This document shows positions 37,030-46,287 of a stretch of DNA of 64,000 nucleotides, one piece after another; position 1 is the first letter of the stretch, and the number at the start of each line of letters is the position of its first letter. The position numbers and the translations under genes are program-made. A model generated the notes under the pieces. It was not told where the DNA came from and did not search any database. It was given only the letters and a program-made list of their open reading frames with translations. Source of the DNA: an uncultured Bacilli bacterium (GTDB lineage: Bacteria; Bacillota_I; Bacilli_A; ML615J-28; CAG-698); the NCBI GenBank assembly GCA_934096585.1, contig CAKOMG010000005.1:62001-126000 (forward strand), written 5' to 3'.

Positions 37030-37164
37030 ACATTTAAAAAATCCCGCCAACAGACAGGATTTAATTTTTGATTTATATCCCATCAAACAAGTTTTAGCAC
37101 CGTTCTATTATATAGTGGTTGCTGAAGGATCACAGAGCTTGTCTCTAACCTTCTCTTTATGGTA
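37030..37164 (-). promoter_or_regulatory. SAM-I (S-box) riboswitch with terminator before metK
   Basis: The minus-strand leader carries the S-box core: AAGAGAAGG, GAGACAAGCTCTGTGA, CCTTCAGCAACC and GGTGCTAA, in the canonical order. The aptamer is about 37164-37075. It is followed by a 10-bp intrinsic terminator AAATCCTGTC/GGCGGGATTT plus T6 (37062-37036). High SAM is expected to favour termination and lower metK expression. The leader is flanked by a perfect 10-nt inverted repeat (37020-37029 and 37155-37164). Confidence 0.92.
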
Positions 37165-37169
37165 TTAAT

Positions 37170-37198
37170 ATTATATCACATTTATTAATTAATTTCAA
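37170..37198 (-). promoter_or_regulatory. metK promoter
   Basis: Minus-strand TTGAAA (37198-37193), a 17-nt spacer and perfect TATAAT (37175-37170), directly upstream of the S-box aptamer. Confidence 0.8.
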
Positions 37199-37207
37199 CA
37201 ATAATAA

Positions 37208-38881
37208 TTAATATTTTCTTCTTCCTTTTCCCCCGCGTTTTTTGCCACTACCTTTTTTCTCTTTTGGATGTGACTCTTCAACTATTACTTTCTTATTAAA
37301 TTTTTTATCTTTTCTATTGAATGATTGTAAAATTAGATTTTCATATTTTCTTGGAACTTCAAAGAATGAAAATTCATCATGAATATCAACCTTATCAATA
37401 AATTTATTTGATAAACCTGTCATTGAAACTAAATAATCAGATAAATTATATACTTTTAATTTATCTTTTTTACCAAGATTAATAAAGAATCTTGTAGTAT
37501 CTTTACTATTACTACTTCTTGTTCTTTCAAGATCAATAGAATTATTTAATGGTTTAATTTCAATATCATTTTCTAAATTCATTTGTGAAAGAATAAGACC
37601 AGCAATTATTTCTTCAGCCGGCATACCTTTTGCGGCTAGTTCAATTATTGCATTTTTAACCATTTTAAAATACTTGCTCTTTTCTTGATTTTTAGACTCT
37701 AATTCCGCTCCTGCTATGATTCTATTAATTCTAGACTTAATTACACTATTCAAATTTGGAATTTCTAAAGGTGAAATTTCAGCGTGTGTGTAATTAATGA
37801 TGCTTTTTAACATTCTAACTTCACTTCGAGTAACTAAAGAAATGGATAATCCCTCTTTATTAGCACGTCCTGTTCTTCCCACTCTATGAACGTAATACTC
37901 TTCATCTTGTGGTAAATCATAATTAAAAACGACATCAACATCATCAATATCCAAACCTCTAGCAGCAACATCAGATGCAACTAAAATGTTAATTTGTCTG
38001 TTTTTAAAACGACTAATCACACGTTCTCTTTGAACTTGCTTCATATCTCCATGCATACCTTCAACGATAAATCCTCTTTGAAGTAACCCACTAGTAACTT
38101 CATCAACTGCCTTTTTAGTATTGCAAAAAATCATTACTAACTTGTAATTGTTAATGTCAATCAAACGTGATAAGACTTCAACCTTATCTTCCTCTTTAAC
38201 AACGATGTATTTTTGAGTAATATTTTTTACAGTTAGTCCACCATGATTTATTTTAATAACTTTAGGATTATGCAAATAATCATTTGCAATTTTTTCTATT
38301 TCTTCCGAAAAAGTTGCGGAAAACAACATTGTTTTATGATTTACGGAATGAATATCTTCTAGTATTGAATTAATGTCATCTCTAAAGCCCATATTTAACA
38401 TTTCATCTGCTTCATCAAGAACAATTGTATTTATATTGTTTAACTTAACAGTATGACGACGCATATGATCCATTAATCTACCCGGTGTAGCAACAATTAT
38501 TTGTGGTTTCTTTTTAAGGGCAGTGATTTGAATATTGATATCTTCACCACCATATAAAGTAACAATGCGAATTCCTTCCTTATAAAAACTGTACTCTCTT
38601 AAATCCTCAGTAATTTGCAAAGCTAATTCTCTTGTTGGAGAAAGAATTAAAGTTTGAATACAATTGTTTTTTAAATCAATATTTTCTAAAACTGGTATAC
38701 CAAAAGCACATGTTTTTCCAGTACCTGTAGGGGCTTGAGCTAAAATATCATATCCTTCTAGTGCTAAAGGAATCACTTGTGCTTGAACATCAGTCATTTC
38801 TTCAAAGCCACATCTTGTTAAAGCTTTTTTAGACTGTTCACTTATATTTAAATTATTAAAATTTTTATTAATTTCGTTCAT
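37208..38881 (-). CDS. DEAD-box ATP-dependent RNA helicase, CshA/DeaD type
   Basis: 557 aa. Helicase motifs in order: Q-motif (FEEMTDVQAQVIP), motif I APTGTGKT, PTRELALQ, TPGR, motif II DEADEMLNMGF, SAT in FSATF, ARGLDID and HRVGRTGR. The C-terminal ~80 residues form a DbpA-like RNA-binding domain (TRFFINLGKKDKL...), ending in a basic Gly/Arg/Lys tail (KKGSGKKRGGKGRRKY). Likely roles are ribosome assembly and mRNA turnover, especially in the cold. AAGGAG precedes the ATG. Confidence 0.92.
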   Translation of the reverse strand: MNEINKNFNNLNISEQSKKALTRCGFEEMTDVQAQVIPLALEGYDILAQAPTGTGKTCAFGIPVLENIDLKNNCIQTLILSPTRELALQITEDLREYSFYKEGIRIVTLYGGEDINIQITALKKKPQIIVATPGRLMDHMRRHTVKLNNINTIVLDEADEMLNMGFRDDINSILEDIHSVNHKTMLFSATFSEEIEKIANDYLHNPKVIKINHGGLTVKNITQKYIVVKEEDKVEVLSRLIDINNYKLVMIFCNTKKAVDEVTSGLLQRGFIVEGMHGDMKQVQRERVISRFKNRQINILVASDVAARGLDIDDVDVVFNYDLPQDEEYYVHRVGRTGRANKEGLSISLVTRSEVRMLKSIINYTHAEISPLEIPNLNSVIKSRINRIIAGAELESKNQEKSKYFKMVKNAIIELAAKGMPAEEIIAGLILSQMNLENDIEIKPLNNSIDLERTRSSNSKDTTRFFINLGKKDKLKVYNLSDYLVSMTGLSNKFIDKVDIHDEFSFFEVPRKYENLILQSFNRKDKKFNKKVIVEESHPKEKKGSGKKRGGKGRRKY

Positions 38882-38892
38882 TAATTCTCCTT

Positions 38893-38923
38893 AAAATAAA
38901 GTATCTCAGAAGAGATACTTTAT
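38893..38923 (-). terminator. Terminator of gltX
   Basis: Perfect 12-bp stem ATAAAGTATCTC/GAGATACTTTAT with a 4-nt loop, then TTTTAA on the minus strand. Confidence 0.82.
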
Positions 38924-38927
38924 AAAA

Positions 38928-40364
38928 TTATTTTATCCAAGAAATAGCTTTCTTAATTCTATCAATTGTTTCTTCCTTGCCAAGAATATCTGCAAGTTCA
39001 ACACTTCCACCAGGTGTAACACTAACACCACTTAAAGCAATACGTAAAACAGTATAAACTTGTCCACTCTTTGTTTCTAATTCTTCTGCAGTTTTAAGAA
39101 TAACTTCATGAAGTTTATCTTCAGTCCATTCATTAAGTGCTTCAAATTTTGGAAGTGAAGCAATTAAAACAGTTTTAGCTACATCCTTATTAATTTTAAA
39201 TTTTTTATTATCATATAAACTTAAATCAAATTCATTAAACTCTGCAAGGAAAGCAACTTTTTCAGGAATCTCAGAGAATATTTCAATTCTTGATTGTAAT
39301 AATTTTCCTAATTTTTCATATGAATATTTTCCTTTAATTTTAGATTGTTCAAAAAATGGTGTAGCAAGTTCCATAAATTTATTAAAATCTAATTCTTTAA
39401 TATATTCTCCATTTAACCATTTCATTTTAGCTTCATCAAATATTGAACTTGATTTACTTAAACCGCTAATTGAAAATTTTTCAATTAATTCATCCATTGT
39501 AAACTTTTCTTGATCGCATTTTGGACTCCATCCAAGTAACGCAATATAATTTACAATGGCTTCAGGTAAAAATCCTCTTTTTACAAAATCATCAAAGTTG
39601 GCATCACCATATCTCTTGCTTAATTTTCTTGTTGCATCTTTCATAATTGGTGTAAGATGAACATAGTGAGGTCTTTCCCAACCAAAAGCATCATATAATA
39701 AGTTATATTTTGGTGTACTGCTTAAATATTCATTACCTCTCATTACATAAGTGATATGCATTAGATGATCATCAATCACATTTGCAAAGTTATAGGTTGG
39801 TAAACCATCAGATTTAATTAAAATTTGATCCTCTAATTCATTATTTGGAACACTTACTTTGCCATATACTAAATCTTCAAATTCTGAAACTCCTTCAGTT
39901 GGCATATTTTGTCTAATTACCCATTTATCACCACGTGCTAAACGTTCTTGTACTTCTTCCTTAGACAAATGTAGGCAATGTTTGTCATATCTTTTTATAC
40001 CATTTTCAGTAGCTAAAGAATCTAATCTTTCTTTATCACAGAAGCAGTAATATGCGGCACCTTTTTCAACAAGTTCTAAAGCATATTTCATATAAATATC
40101 TTTTCTTTCTGTTTGAACATATGGTCCGTAAGGTCCTCCTTCATTTGGACCTTCATCAATTTTCATATTTGCTTCCTTTAAAGTACTATAAATAATATCC
40201 ACTGCCCCTTTAACATATCTTTCAAGGTCAGTGTCTTCTATTCTTAATATAAAATCACCATGATTTTGTTTCGCAAATAAATAACAATATAATGCAGTTC
40301 TTAATCCACCAACATGTAAAAAGCCAGTTGGACTAGGCGCAAATCTTGTACGAACTCTTTCCAT
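38928..40364 (-). CDS. gltX: Glutamyl-tRNA synthetase
   Basis: 478-aa class Ib synthetase. Motifs: RFAPSPTGFLHVGGLRTALY (HIGH box), LRIEDTD, the central block YCFCDKERL, YLSSTPKYNLLYDAFGW, and ATRKLSKRYGD (KMSKS box), with a C-terminal anticodon-binding domain. In lineages lacking GlnRS this enzyme also charges tRNA-Gln for amidation; whether that applies here cannot be told from this window. AAAGGAG precedes the ATG. Confidence 0.96.
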   Translation of the reverse strand: MERVRTRFAPSPTGFLHVGGLRTALYCYLFAKQNHGDFILRIEDTDLERYVKGAVDIIYSTLKEANMKIDEGPNEGGPYGPYVQTERKDIYMKYALELVEKGAAYYCFCDKERLDSLATENGIKRYDKHCLHLSKEEVQERLARGDKWVIRQNMPTEGVSEFEDLVYGKVSVPNNELEDQILIKSDGLPTYNFANVIDDHLMHITYVMRGNEYLSSTPKYNLLYDAFGWERPHYVHLTPIMKDATRKLSKRYGDANFDDFVKRGFLPEAIVNYIALLGWSPKCDQEKFTMDELIEKFSISGLSKSSSIFDEAKMKWLNGEYIKELDFNKFMELATPFFEQSKIKGKYSYEKLGKLLQSRIEIFSEIPEKVAFLAEFNEFDLSLYDNKKFKINKDVAKTVLIASLPKFEALNEWTEDKLHEVILKTAEELETKSGQVYTVLRIALSGVSVTPGGSVELADILGKEETIDRIKKAISWIK

Positions 40365-40457
40365 AATTTTCTCCTTTTAATAACACAGTAAATATATTAT
40401 ATCACATTTTTTACTTTTTTTAAAGGGAAATAAATAATATTATATGAAAATATTTTC

Positions 40458-40486
40458 AAAAAAGAAGAGTATTAAACAACTCTTCT
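40458..40486 (-). terminator. Terminator of the ABC exporter gene
   Basis: 8-bp stem AGAAGAGT/ACTCTTCT with an 8-nt loop and a T-rich tail on the minus strand; overlaps the stop codon. Confidence 0.75.
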
Positions 40487-42229
40487 ATTTTGTGTTTCTT
40501 GAATCATTCTTGCGAATGATGAATGTTTATCCTCTAATAGTTCTTCTGTCTTGCCATATTCAGCAACTTTTCCATTATTTATGATTAATATCTTATCACA
40601 TTTTGTTAAGTTTGTTATTCTATTAGAAATAATAATTGTAATTTTATTTTTTAATTTATAAATTTCAGACATAATGTCATGTTCAGTTGCTGCATCCAAT
40701 TTAGAAGTTGCATCATCAAGAATCATAATTGGTGAATCCTTATAAAATGCGTTTGCTAAAGCAATTTTTTGAATATCCGCATTTGTAAACTCAGCTTTTC
40801 TAGCATTTGTTTCATCACGATTAGATAAGCTAAAAATTTTATCTTTTAAATGGCATTTATTCAAAGAATCATTATATTTATATTCATCTAATGACAAAGG
40901 ATAAATAATATTTTCTTCGATTGATGCATCTAAAAGTTCAAAGTTTTGAGGAACATACGTAACAATATCACGTAAATAATAAGTATTTAATTTATTAATA
41001 TCACAATTATTAATTAGCACATTACCTTGTCTAGGTCTAACAACTTTTGTAATTAAATCAGCTATTGTCGTCTTACCGCTTCCAGGCAACCCTATAATAC
41101 CTAGTTTTTCACCTTTTTTAATTTCAAAATCGATTTTATCTAAACTTACTTTATTAGTTATACCATAACCAGTATAATCAAATGACACATTGTTTAATTT
41201 TAAGCTATGAACTTCTTCTAATGAAGGAATATTTTCAGATCTACTTTCTGCTTTAATATTTAATACTGAATCTATTTTTTGGAAATGAGCATCTATATTT
41301 AAATTAACAAAGTAAACATCTAATAATTGCTTATAAATACTAAATATTTTAGGTGAAAGAGCAATGCATCCTACTATACTTCCTATAACTTTTCCAACAT
41401 TGTTAATTGATGGATTTTCATAAAGAAAAACACAACCCATAATTAAAAATGAAAGCCAAGTTAAACCGATAAATATTATAGTTGTAACATTTTGATTAAT
41501 TTCTTTTAAATAAATATCTTTTGAATAAGCTTTTTTGTTATCATTTAAAACTTTTTTATAATCATTTGTTTCTTTACTAATACCATTTCGAGTTTTAATC
41601 GTTTTTAATTGGTCAAAGTGATCTTTGATTATATATTCATGATTTTCTTTTTTGCTTATATAAATAGAGGTTCTTTTTGCGGAAATTTTGTTTAAATATT
41701 TTGTAATGAAATATATAATTGGAAGAGTAACTAAAGTAACAAATCCAAATAAAGGTTCAAATGCAAACATTGTAATCAAAATTGCAACAACAAACAAACC
41801 AAGATATATTAATTTACATATTCTAGAAGCAATATAAATATCACCTACTAAATGCGTAGAATCAACTAAAATGTCACTTATATCTTCTTTTTCAAATTTA
41901 TTAATTTCATATAATTCTGATTTCATGACTGCTTGAAAACAATTCGTACGCAATGTGGATGTAATTTCATTTCCTAGCTTAATTGTTTTTGCTTGTCTAA
42001 CAGAATCAAAAATAAATGAACAAACTGTAGAAACGCCCATTAATGATGTAAATAAAACTATTTTATCCATATTATTTGAAAAATCATTAATTGATAAATC
42101 AACAATAATATTCATACATATTGGACTAAATATTTTAAAGGCTATTGTTAAAAAAGCGATAAAAGCTAAAGATAAAATCGAACTCAGGTTGTTAGATAAA
42201 TAATTTTTTATTACACTTTTTGTATTCAT
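40472..42229 (-). CDS. ABC exporter half-transporter with degenerate signature motif
   Basis: 585-aa fusion of a six-helix membrane domain (about residues 15-310) and a nucleotide-binding domain. Walker A is GLPGSGKTT and Walker B is MILDDATSKLD, with Asp where the catalytic Glu is usual. The normal LSGGQ signature is replaced by TNADIQKIALANA. This pattern resembles the degenerate half of heterodimeric exporters, yet no partner half is adjacent. Start ATG 42229 is chosen (GAGG 10 nt upstream); ATG 42238 is too close to GAGG. The substrate is unknown. Confidence 0.85.
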   Translation of the reverse strand: MNTKSVIKNYLSNNLSSILSLAFIAFLTIAFKIFSPICMNIIVDLSINDFSNNMDKIVLFTSLMGVSTVCSFIFDSVRQAKTIKLGNEITSTLRTNCFQAVMKSELYEINKFEKEDISDILVDSTHLVGDIYIASRICKLIYLGLFVVAILITMFAFEPLFGFVTLVTLPIIYFITKYLNKISAKRTSIYISKKENHEYIIKDHFDQLKTIKTRNGISKETNDYKKVLNDNKKAYSKDIYLKEINQNVTTIIFIGLTWLSFLIMGCVFLYENPSINNVGKVIGSIVGCIALSPKIFSIYKQLLDVYFVNLNIDAHFQKIDSVLNIKAESRSENIPSLEEVHSLKLNNVSFDYTGYGITNKVSLDKIDFEIKKGEKLGIIGLPGSGKTTIADLITKVVRPRQGNVLINNCDINKLNTYYLRDIVTYVPQNFELLDASIEENIIYPLSLDEYKYNDSLNKCHLKDKIFSLSNRDETNARKAEFTNADIQKIALANAFYKDSPIMILDDATSKLDAATEHDIMSEIYKLKNKITIIISNRITNLTKCDKILIINNGKVAEYGKTEELLEDKHSSFARMIQETQNRRVV

Positions 42230-42298
42230 AGTTATCATTCCTCGTATATATAATTATACCATATTTATTTTCAAATATCAAAAAAAATTTATAATTAT

Positions 42299-42327
42299 TT
42301 GCTTTTTTTATATAAATAGTTTATACT
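42299..42327 (+). promoter_or_regulatory. Promoter of coaD
   Basis: TTGCTT (42299-42304), a 17-nt spacer and TATACT (42322-42327), 24 nt before the coaD start. Confidence 0.65.
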
Positions 42328-42351
42328 AATCATATATTGGAGGTAATACCT

Positions 42352-42840
42352 ATGAAAATTGCTGTTTACCCAGGATCATTTGATCCCATAACTTTAGGAC
42401 ATTTAGATATTATTGAACGATCAGCAAAAATATTTGATAAAGTTTATGTTTTAATTGCAGTTAACCCTAAAAAGCATTCAACATTTACAACAGAAGAAAA
42501 AAAGATAATGATTAAACAAGTAACAAAACAATTACCAAATGTTATTGTAGAAGCTAGCAGTGATTTAGTTTCAAAATTTGCTTTACAAGTTAATGCCAAT
42601 GTCATTATAAGAGGGCTAAGAAACTTTAACGATTATCAAGATGAAATTAGTCTGTTTCAATTCAATCGTTCTATAGCTCCAAATGTGGATACATTTGCTT
42701 TATTTCCTTCCGCTAATAATTTATTCTTATCTAGTTCTTCAATTAAAGAACTTGTGACTTTTGGTGCTGATATTACAAACTATGTGCCATCTGAAATAAA
42801 AAGTTTTATAGAAACAACCATTAAAGAAAGATTAAAGTAG
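42352..42840 (+). CDS. coaD: Phosphopantetheine adenylyltransferase
   Basis: 162-aa enzyme for the penultimate step of CoA synthesis (4'-phosphopantetheine + ATP to dephospho-CoA). Motifs: YPGSFDPITLGHLDII, with the TxGH nucleotidyltransferase signature, the VNPKKHSTFT loop, IRGLRNFNDYQDE, and LSSSSIKEL near the C-terminus. Start ATG 42352 lies 8 nt after GGAGG; the in-frame TTG upstream overlaps the site. Usually paired with rsmD, which is not adjacent here. Confidence 0.95.
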   Translation: MKIAVYPGSFDPITLGHLDIIERSAKIFDKVYVLIAVNPKKHSTFTTEEKKIMIKQVTKQLPNVIVEASSDLVSKFALQVNANVIIRGLRNFNDYQDEISLFQFNRSIAPNVDTFALFPSANNLFLSSSSIKELVTFGADITNYVPSEIKSFIETTIKERLK

Positions 42841-42863
42841 GCAAAAATTATTGCCTACTTTTT
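42836..42863 (+). terminator. Terminator of coaD
   Basis: 9-bp stem AGTAGGCAA/TTGCCTACT, 6-nt loop, T-tail on plus; the first arm covers the coaD stop codon. It may also stop the convergent calcium-ATPase transcript. Confidence 0.8.
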
Positions 42864-45386
42864 ACATAATTTAACCATTTGAATAATTAAAGTAGGTAAT
42901 AAACAATAACCATAAATTGAAAGGACTAAGTTCTTATTTAATGTGGCTGTTTGTAATAACGGTTTTAAAAAAGGAACAAATAAAACTGAATTAATCAAAA
43001 TTAAACCAACTATTAAGGAAAACATTAGAAATTTATTCTTTTGTTTCATAACTAAAAAGCTATTTCTTGTAGCACAATTTAAACTATGGAATAACCTTCC
43101 CATACAAAGTATTGCAAAAGCCATTGTTTGTGCAGTAGTGATACTATATTTTAGTCCCTGTAAATATCCTAATAAACAAGAAATAAATATTAATAACCCT
43201 TCAAGTAACATTTTAAAAACTAACCTTTTGGTCACAAAATGTTCTTTTTTATTTCTAGGCTTATCTTTTAATAAATCGCCTTGACTATCTTGCATTCCTA
43301 TGGCTATTGCAGGTAGGCTATCAGTAAGTAAATTAATGAATAATAAATGTACAGCTAAAAAAGGAATAGGTAATCTCAAAAACGATGTTAATAAAACAAG
43401 TAATATCGCTGCTAAATTGCCTGAAATTAAAAATCTTATAGCATTTTGAATATTTAAATATATTTTTCTACCATTTGCAACAGACTTAATAATTGTATTA
43501 AAATTATTGTCTAACAATATCATTGATGAAGCATCCTTAGCTACTTCTGTTCCGTTTCCCATAGAAATTGAAACATTAGCCTTTGCAAGTGCTAAAGCAT
43601 CATTTATACCATCACCAGTCATAGCTACAATTTTATCTCTTGTTTGCCATGCTTCAACAATTCTAATTTTTTGGTTTGGATTTAATCTTGCATATACAGT
43701 TATATTTTCTATTTTCTCTTCTAATTCTTGTTGCGACATTTGATTTAATTGCGCACCAGTTATTGCTAAATCGCCTTCTTTGTAAATGCCAATATCTTTT
43801 CCTATTGCAACTGCTGTGTTTATGTAGTCGCCAGTTAACATAACTGGTTTTATGCCTGCTCTTTTACAATTATAAACAGCATCTTTAGTTTCTAATCGTG
43901 GTGGATCTATAATAGTTGCAAATCCCAAAAAAGTTAAATTGTTTTCATCTTCTGGTCCAATTAGTTTTAGTCCTCTGTTCAAACTAATTTCTTTATATGC
44001 AAAAGCAATAATTCTTCTACCATTTTTCGCATAACTATCTGCTTTATTAATAATTTCCTTTTTTATATTGTGATTTAAATTCAACTTATATTCCTTATCA
44101 ATAATGGAACATTTTTCTAAAATTATATCTAGTCCACCTTTTGAAAATATATAATTCTTATTATTTATTTTATACAAATTAGACATGAATTTACGATCAG
44201 ATGTAAATGGAATCTCTTGAAGTTTTTTTGCTTTAATATTAATAAATTCTTTTGCGTATTGTATTAAGGCTACTTCTGTTGGATTTGTATTAGCTTGATA
44301 AATATCAAAATTAGTACTTAATAATATATATTTTTTAAAATCAATTATATTTTTGTAATAACATTCTACTTCTTTGACTTGCATTTGATTTGTTGTTAAA
44401 GTGCCAGTTTTGTCAGTACAAATAACAGAAATACACCCTAAGCTCTCAACTGCTTTCAAATCTTTAATAATTGCATTTTCTTTTGCCATTTTTTCTGTCC
44501 CTATTGCTAACACTATAACAACAATAGTACTCAATGCTTCTGGGATTGCGGCAACAGCAAGAGCAACCGCAAACATTAAGGAATCCAATACTTTACCATT
44601 GCGATATATACCTATTATAAAAACAATTGCACAAACGCCTATGATTAAAATAGCTAAATATTTACTGAAAATATCCAAACTATTTTGTAATGGCGTTTTT
44701 TTATTTTCTATTTCATTTAACTCTTTTGCAATTTTGCCAATTTCAGTGTCCATTCCCACATTTGTAACAATATATTTTCCATGCCCCTTTGTACAAAAAG
44801 TTGAAGAAAATAACATATTCTTTTGTTCTGATATTTGTTCTTCTTTGTGTATTGCATTAGCATCTTTTTTTACTGGCATTGATTCCCCAGTTAATGCACT
44901 TTCATTAATTTCTAAACTTTCTTCTTCTATGATTCGCCCATCAGCACTTATAATATCGCCTGTATTAACAATAACAATGTCCCCACAAACCAATTCATAA
45001 GAATGAATTTTTAAAATTTCTTTATTTCGAACAACTAAAGACATGGGGCTTGATAAGTTTCTCAAACTATTTAATGACTTTTCAGCTTTTTGATATTGAT
45101 ATGTTCCCATAACCGCATTGATGGTTAAAACAATAAAAATTACGATTGTTGATTCTATTTCTCCTAAAAAAATAGAAATAATCGCAGAAATAATTAATAT
45201 AATGACAAGCATATCTTGAAATTGTTCTAAAAATATTCTTGCTGTTGATTTTCTTTCTTTTTCTTTAATTTGGTTTTTTCCATATTTTCTTAAATTTTTA
45301 TTGATTATGGAAGATGTCAAACCATCAATAGATGAATTGAAATAACTATAGATTTCATTAATTTCTTTTTGATAAAACTTATCCAT
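42855..45386 (-). CDS. Calcium-type P-type ATPase (P2 family)
   Basis: 843-aa cation pump. Order: an N-terminal cation-ATPase domain, TGES in ALTGESMPVKKD, the M4 motif AAIPEALSTIVVIVLAIG, phosphorylation site CTDKTGTLTTNQM, MTGDGINDALALAKANV, and a C-terminal membrane domain of about six helices with LFINLLTDSLPAIAIG. The PEALS/TDS combination resembles bacterial P2A Ca2+ ATPases such as YloB or LMCA1, so calcium export is the best guess. It is a single gene with no visible regulator. Confidence 0.88.
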   Translation of the reverse strand: MDKFYQKEINEIYSYFNSSIDGLTSSIINKNLRKYGKNQIKEKERKSTARIFLEQFQDMLVIILIISAIISIFLGEIESTIVIFIVLTINAVMGTYQYQKAEKSLNSLRNLSSPMSLVVRNKEILKIHSYELVCGDIVIVNTGDIISADGRIIEEESLEINESALTGESMPVKKDANAIHKEEQISEQKNMLFSSTFCTKGHGKYIVTNVGMDTEIGKIAKELNEIENKKTPLQNSLDIFSKYLAILIIGVCAIVFIIGIYRNGKVLDSLMFAVALAVAAIPEALSTIVVIVLAIGTEKMAKENAIIKDLKAVESLGCISVICTDKTGTLTTNQMQVKEVECYYKNIIDFKKYILLSTNFDIYQANTNPTEVALIQYAKEFINIKAKKLQEIPFTSDRKFMSNLYKINNKNYIFSKGGLDIILEKCSIIDKEYKLNLNHNIKKEIINKADSYAKNGRRIIAFAYKEISLNRGLKLIGPEDENNLTFLGFATIIDPPRLETKDAVYNCKRAGIKPVMLTGDYINTAVAIGKDIGIYKEGDLAITGAQLNQMSQQELEEKIENITVYARLNPNQKIRIVEAWQTRDKIVAMTGDGINDALALAKANVSISMGNGTEVAKDASSMILLDNNFNTIIKSVANGRKIYLNIQNAIRFLISGNLAAILLVLLTSFLRLPIPFLAVHLLFINLLTDSLPAIAIGMQDSQGDLLKDKPRNKKEHFVTKRLVFKMLLEGLLIFISCLLGYLQGLKYSITTAQTMAFAILCMGRLFHSLNCATRNSFLVMKQKNKFLMFSLIVGLILINSVLFVPFLKPLLQTATLNKNLVLSIYGYCLLPTLIIQMVKLCKK

Positions 45387-45513
45387 TGTTAGTACCTCTT
45401 ATTTTCTATAATAAATTCTATTAATAGATAAAGACAATTAGAACAAATGAATATTGCTTTTTTTAGAATTTTAGTGTAAAATTAAAATATAATATTATAC
45501 AAGGAGTAAACAA

Positions 45514-46170
45514 ATGAAAAAGAATTATTTAATTGGAGTATCTCCACGAATCAAAACACTTGAAAACGGAACAAGACAATTATTTGACAATCAAAACTAT
45601 ATAACTGCTTTAAATATGTATGGATTTAATAGTGTAATTCTGACTACTAATAATCCAAATTTAGAAGCTGTTCTAGACTTATGTGATGGATTTTTAATTA
45701 CAGGGGGAATTGATATTCATCCAAAATACTATAATGAAGATTTTAATGGAACTCAAGATATTGATGATGAAACAGATGTAATTGACAAAACTATAATTAA
45801 ATATGCTTTAAAAAATAAAAAACCAATGCTTGGCATTTGTAGAGGACATCAAGCCATAAATGTATTTATGGGCGGTTCCCTAATTCAAGACATTGGCAAC
45901 AACCATCAAAATGTAAGACATGATATTAAAACATTTAAAAATAATATCTTACCATTTGATGAAACAATTAATATTAATAGTTTTCATCATCAAGTTATTA
46001 AAGATTTAGCACCTGATTTAATTGAAGTTGGTAAATCAAGTGACGGATATAATGAATGTTTTGTATCTTATAAATATCCAATAATTTCATGCCAATGGCA
46101 TCCTGAAAGATTAATGGATGAAGAACCAAGCAAAATAATTTTTACAAGTTTTAAGAAAATGTTTAATTAA
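45514..46170 (+). CDS. Class I glutamine amidotransferase-like hydrolase (PuuD family)
   Basis: 218-aa protein of the gamma-glutamyl-GABA hydrolase (peptidase C26) family. It has the nucleophile Cys in LGICRGHQAINV, the early block LITGGIDIHPKYY, and the catalytic His/Glu in CQWHPERL. Such enzymes hydrolyse gamma-glutamyl amides; the substrate cannot be assigned because no polyamine genes are nearby. A TATAAT box at 45488-45493 and AAGGAG precede the ATG. It is monocistronic on the plus strand. Confidence 0.87.
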   Translation: MKKNYLIGVSPRIKTLENGTRQLFDNQNYITALNMYGFNSVILTTNNPNLEAVLDLCDGFLITGGIDIHPKYYNEDFNGTQDIDDETDVIDKTIIKYALKNKKPMLGICRGHQAINVFMGGSLIQDIGNNHQNVRHDIKTFKNNILPFDETININSFHHQVIKDLAPDLIEVGKSSDGYNECFVSYKYPIISCQWHPERLMDEEPSKIIFTSFKKMFN

Positions 46171-46175
46171 AAAAA

Positions 46176-46206
46176 GCCTCTAATCAAATGATTAGAGGCC
46201 TTTTCT
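46176..46206 (+). terminator. Terminator of the PuuD-like gene
   Basis: Perfect 11-bp stem GCCTCTAATCA/TGATTAGAGGC with a tight loop, then CTTTTCT on plus. Confidence 0.87.
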
Positions 46207-46287
46207 ATTGTTAACTAAGTAACAAATCACACCATTTACATATGCGTTATTATTATATCAATTTTTTAAAATAAAAGCAATATGTTT

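Noticed and set aside
44401..45000. 199-aa plus-strand ORF within the calcium-type ATPase
   Set aside because: Fully antisense to a conserved P-ATPase coding region; no independent start signals.
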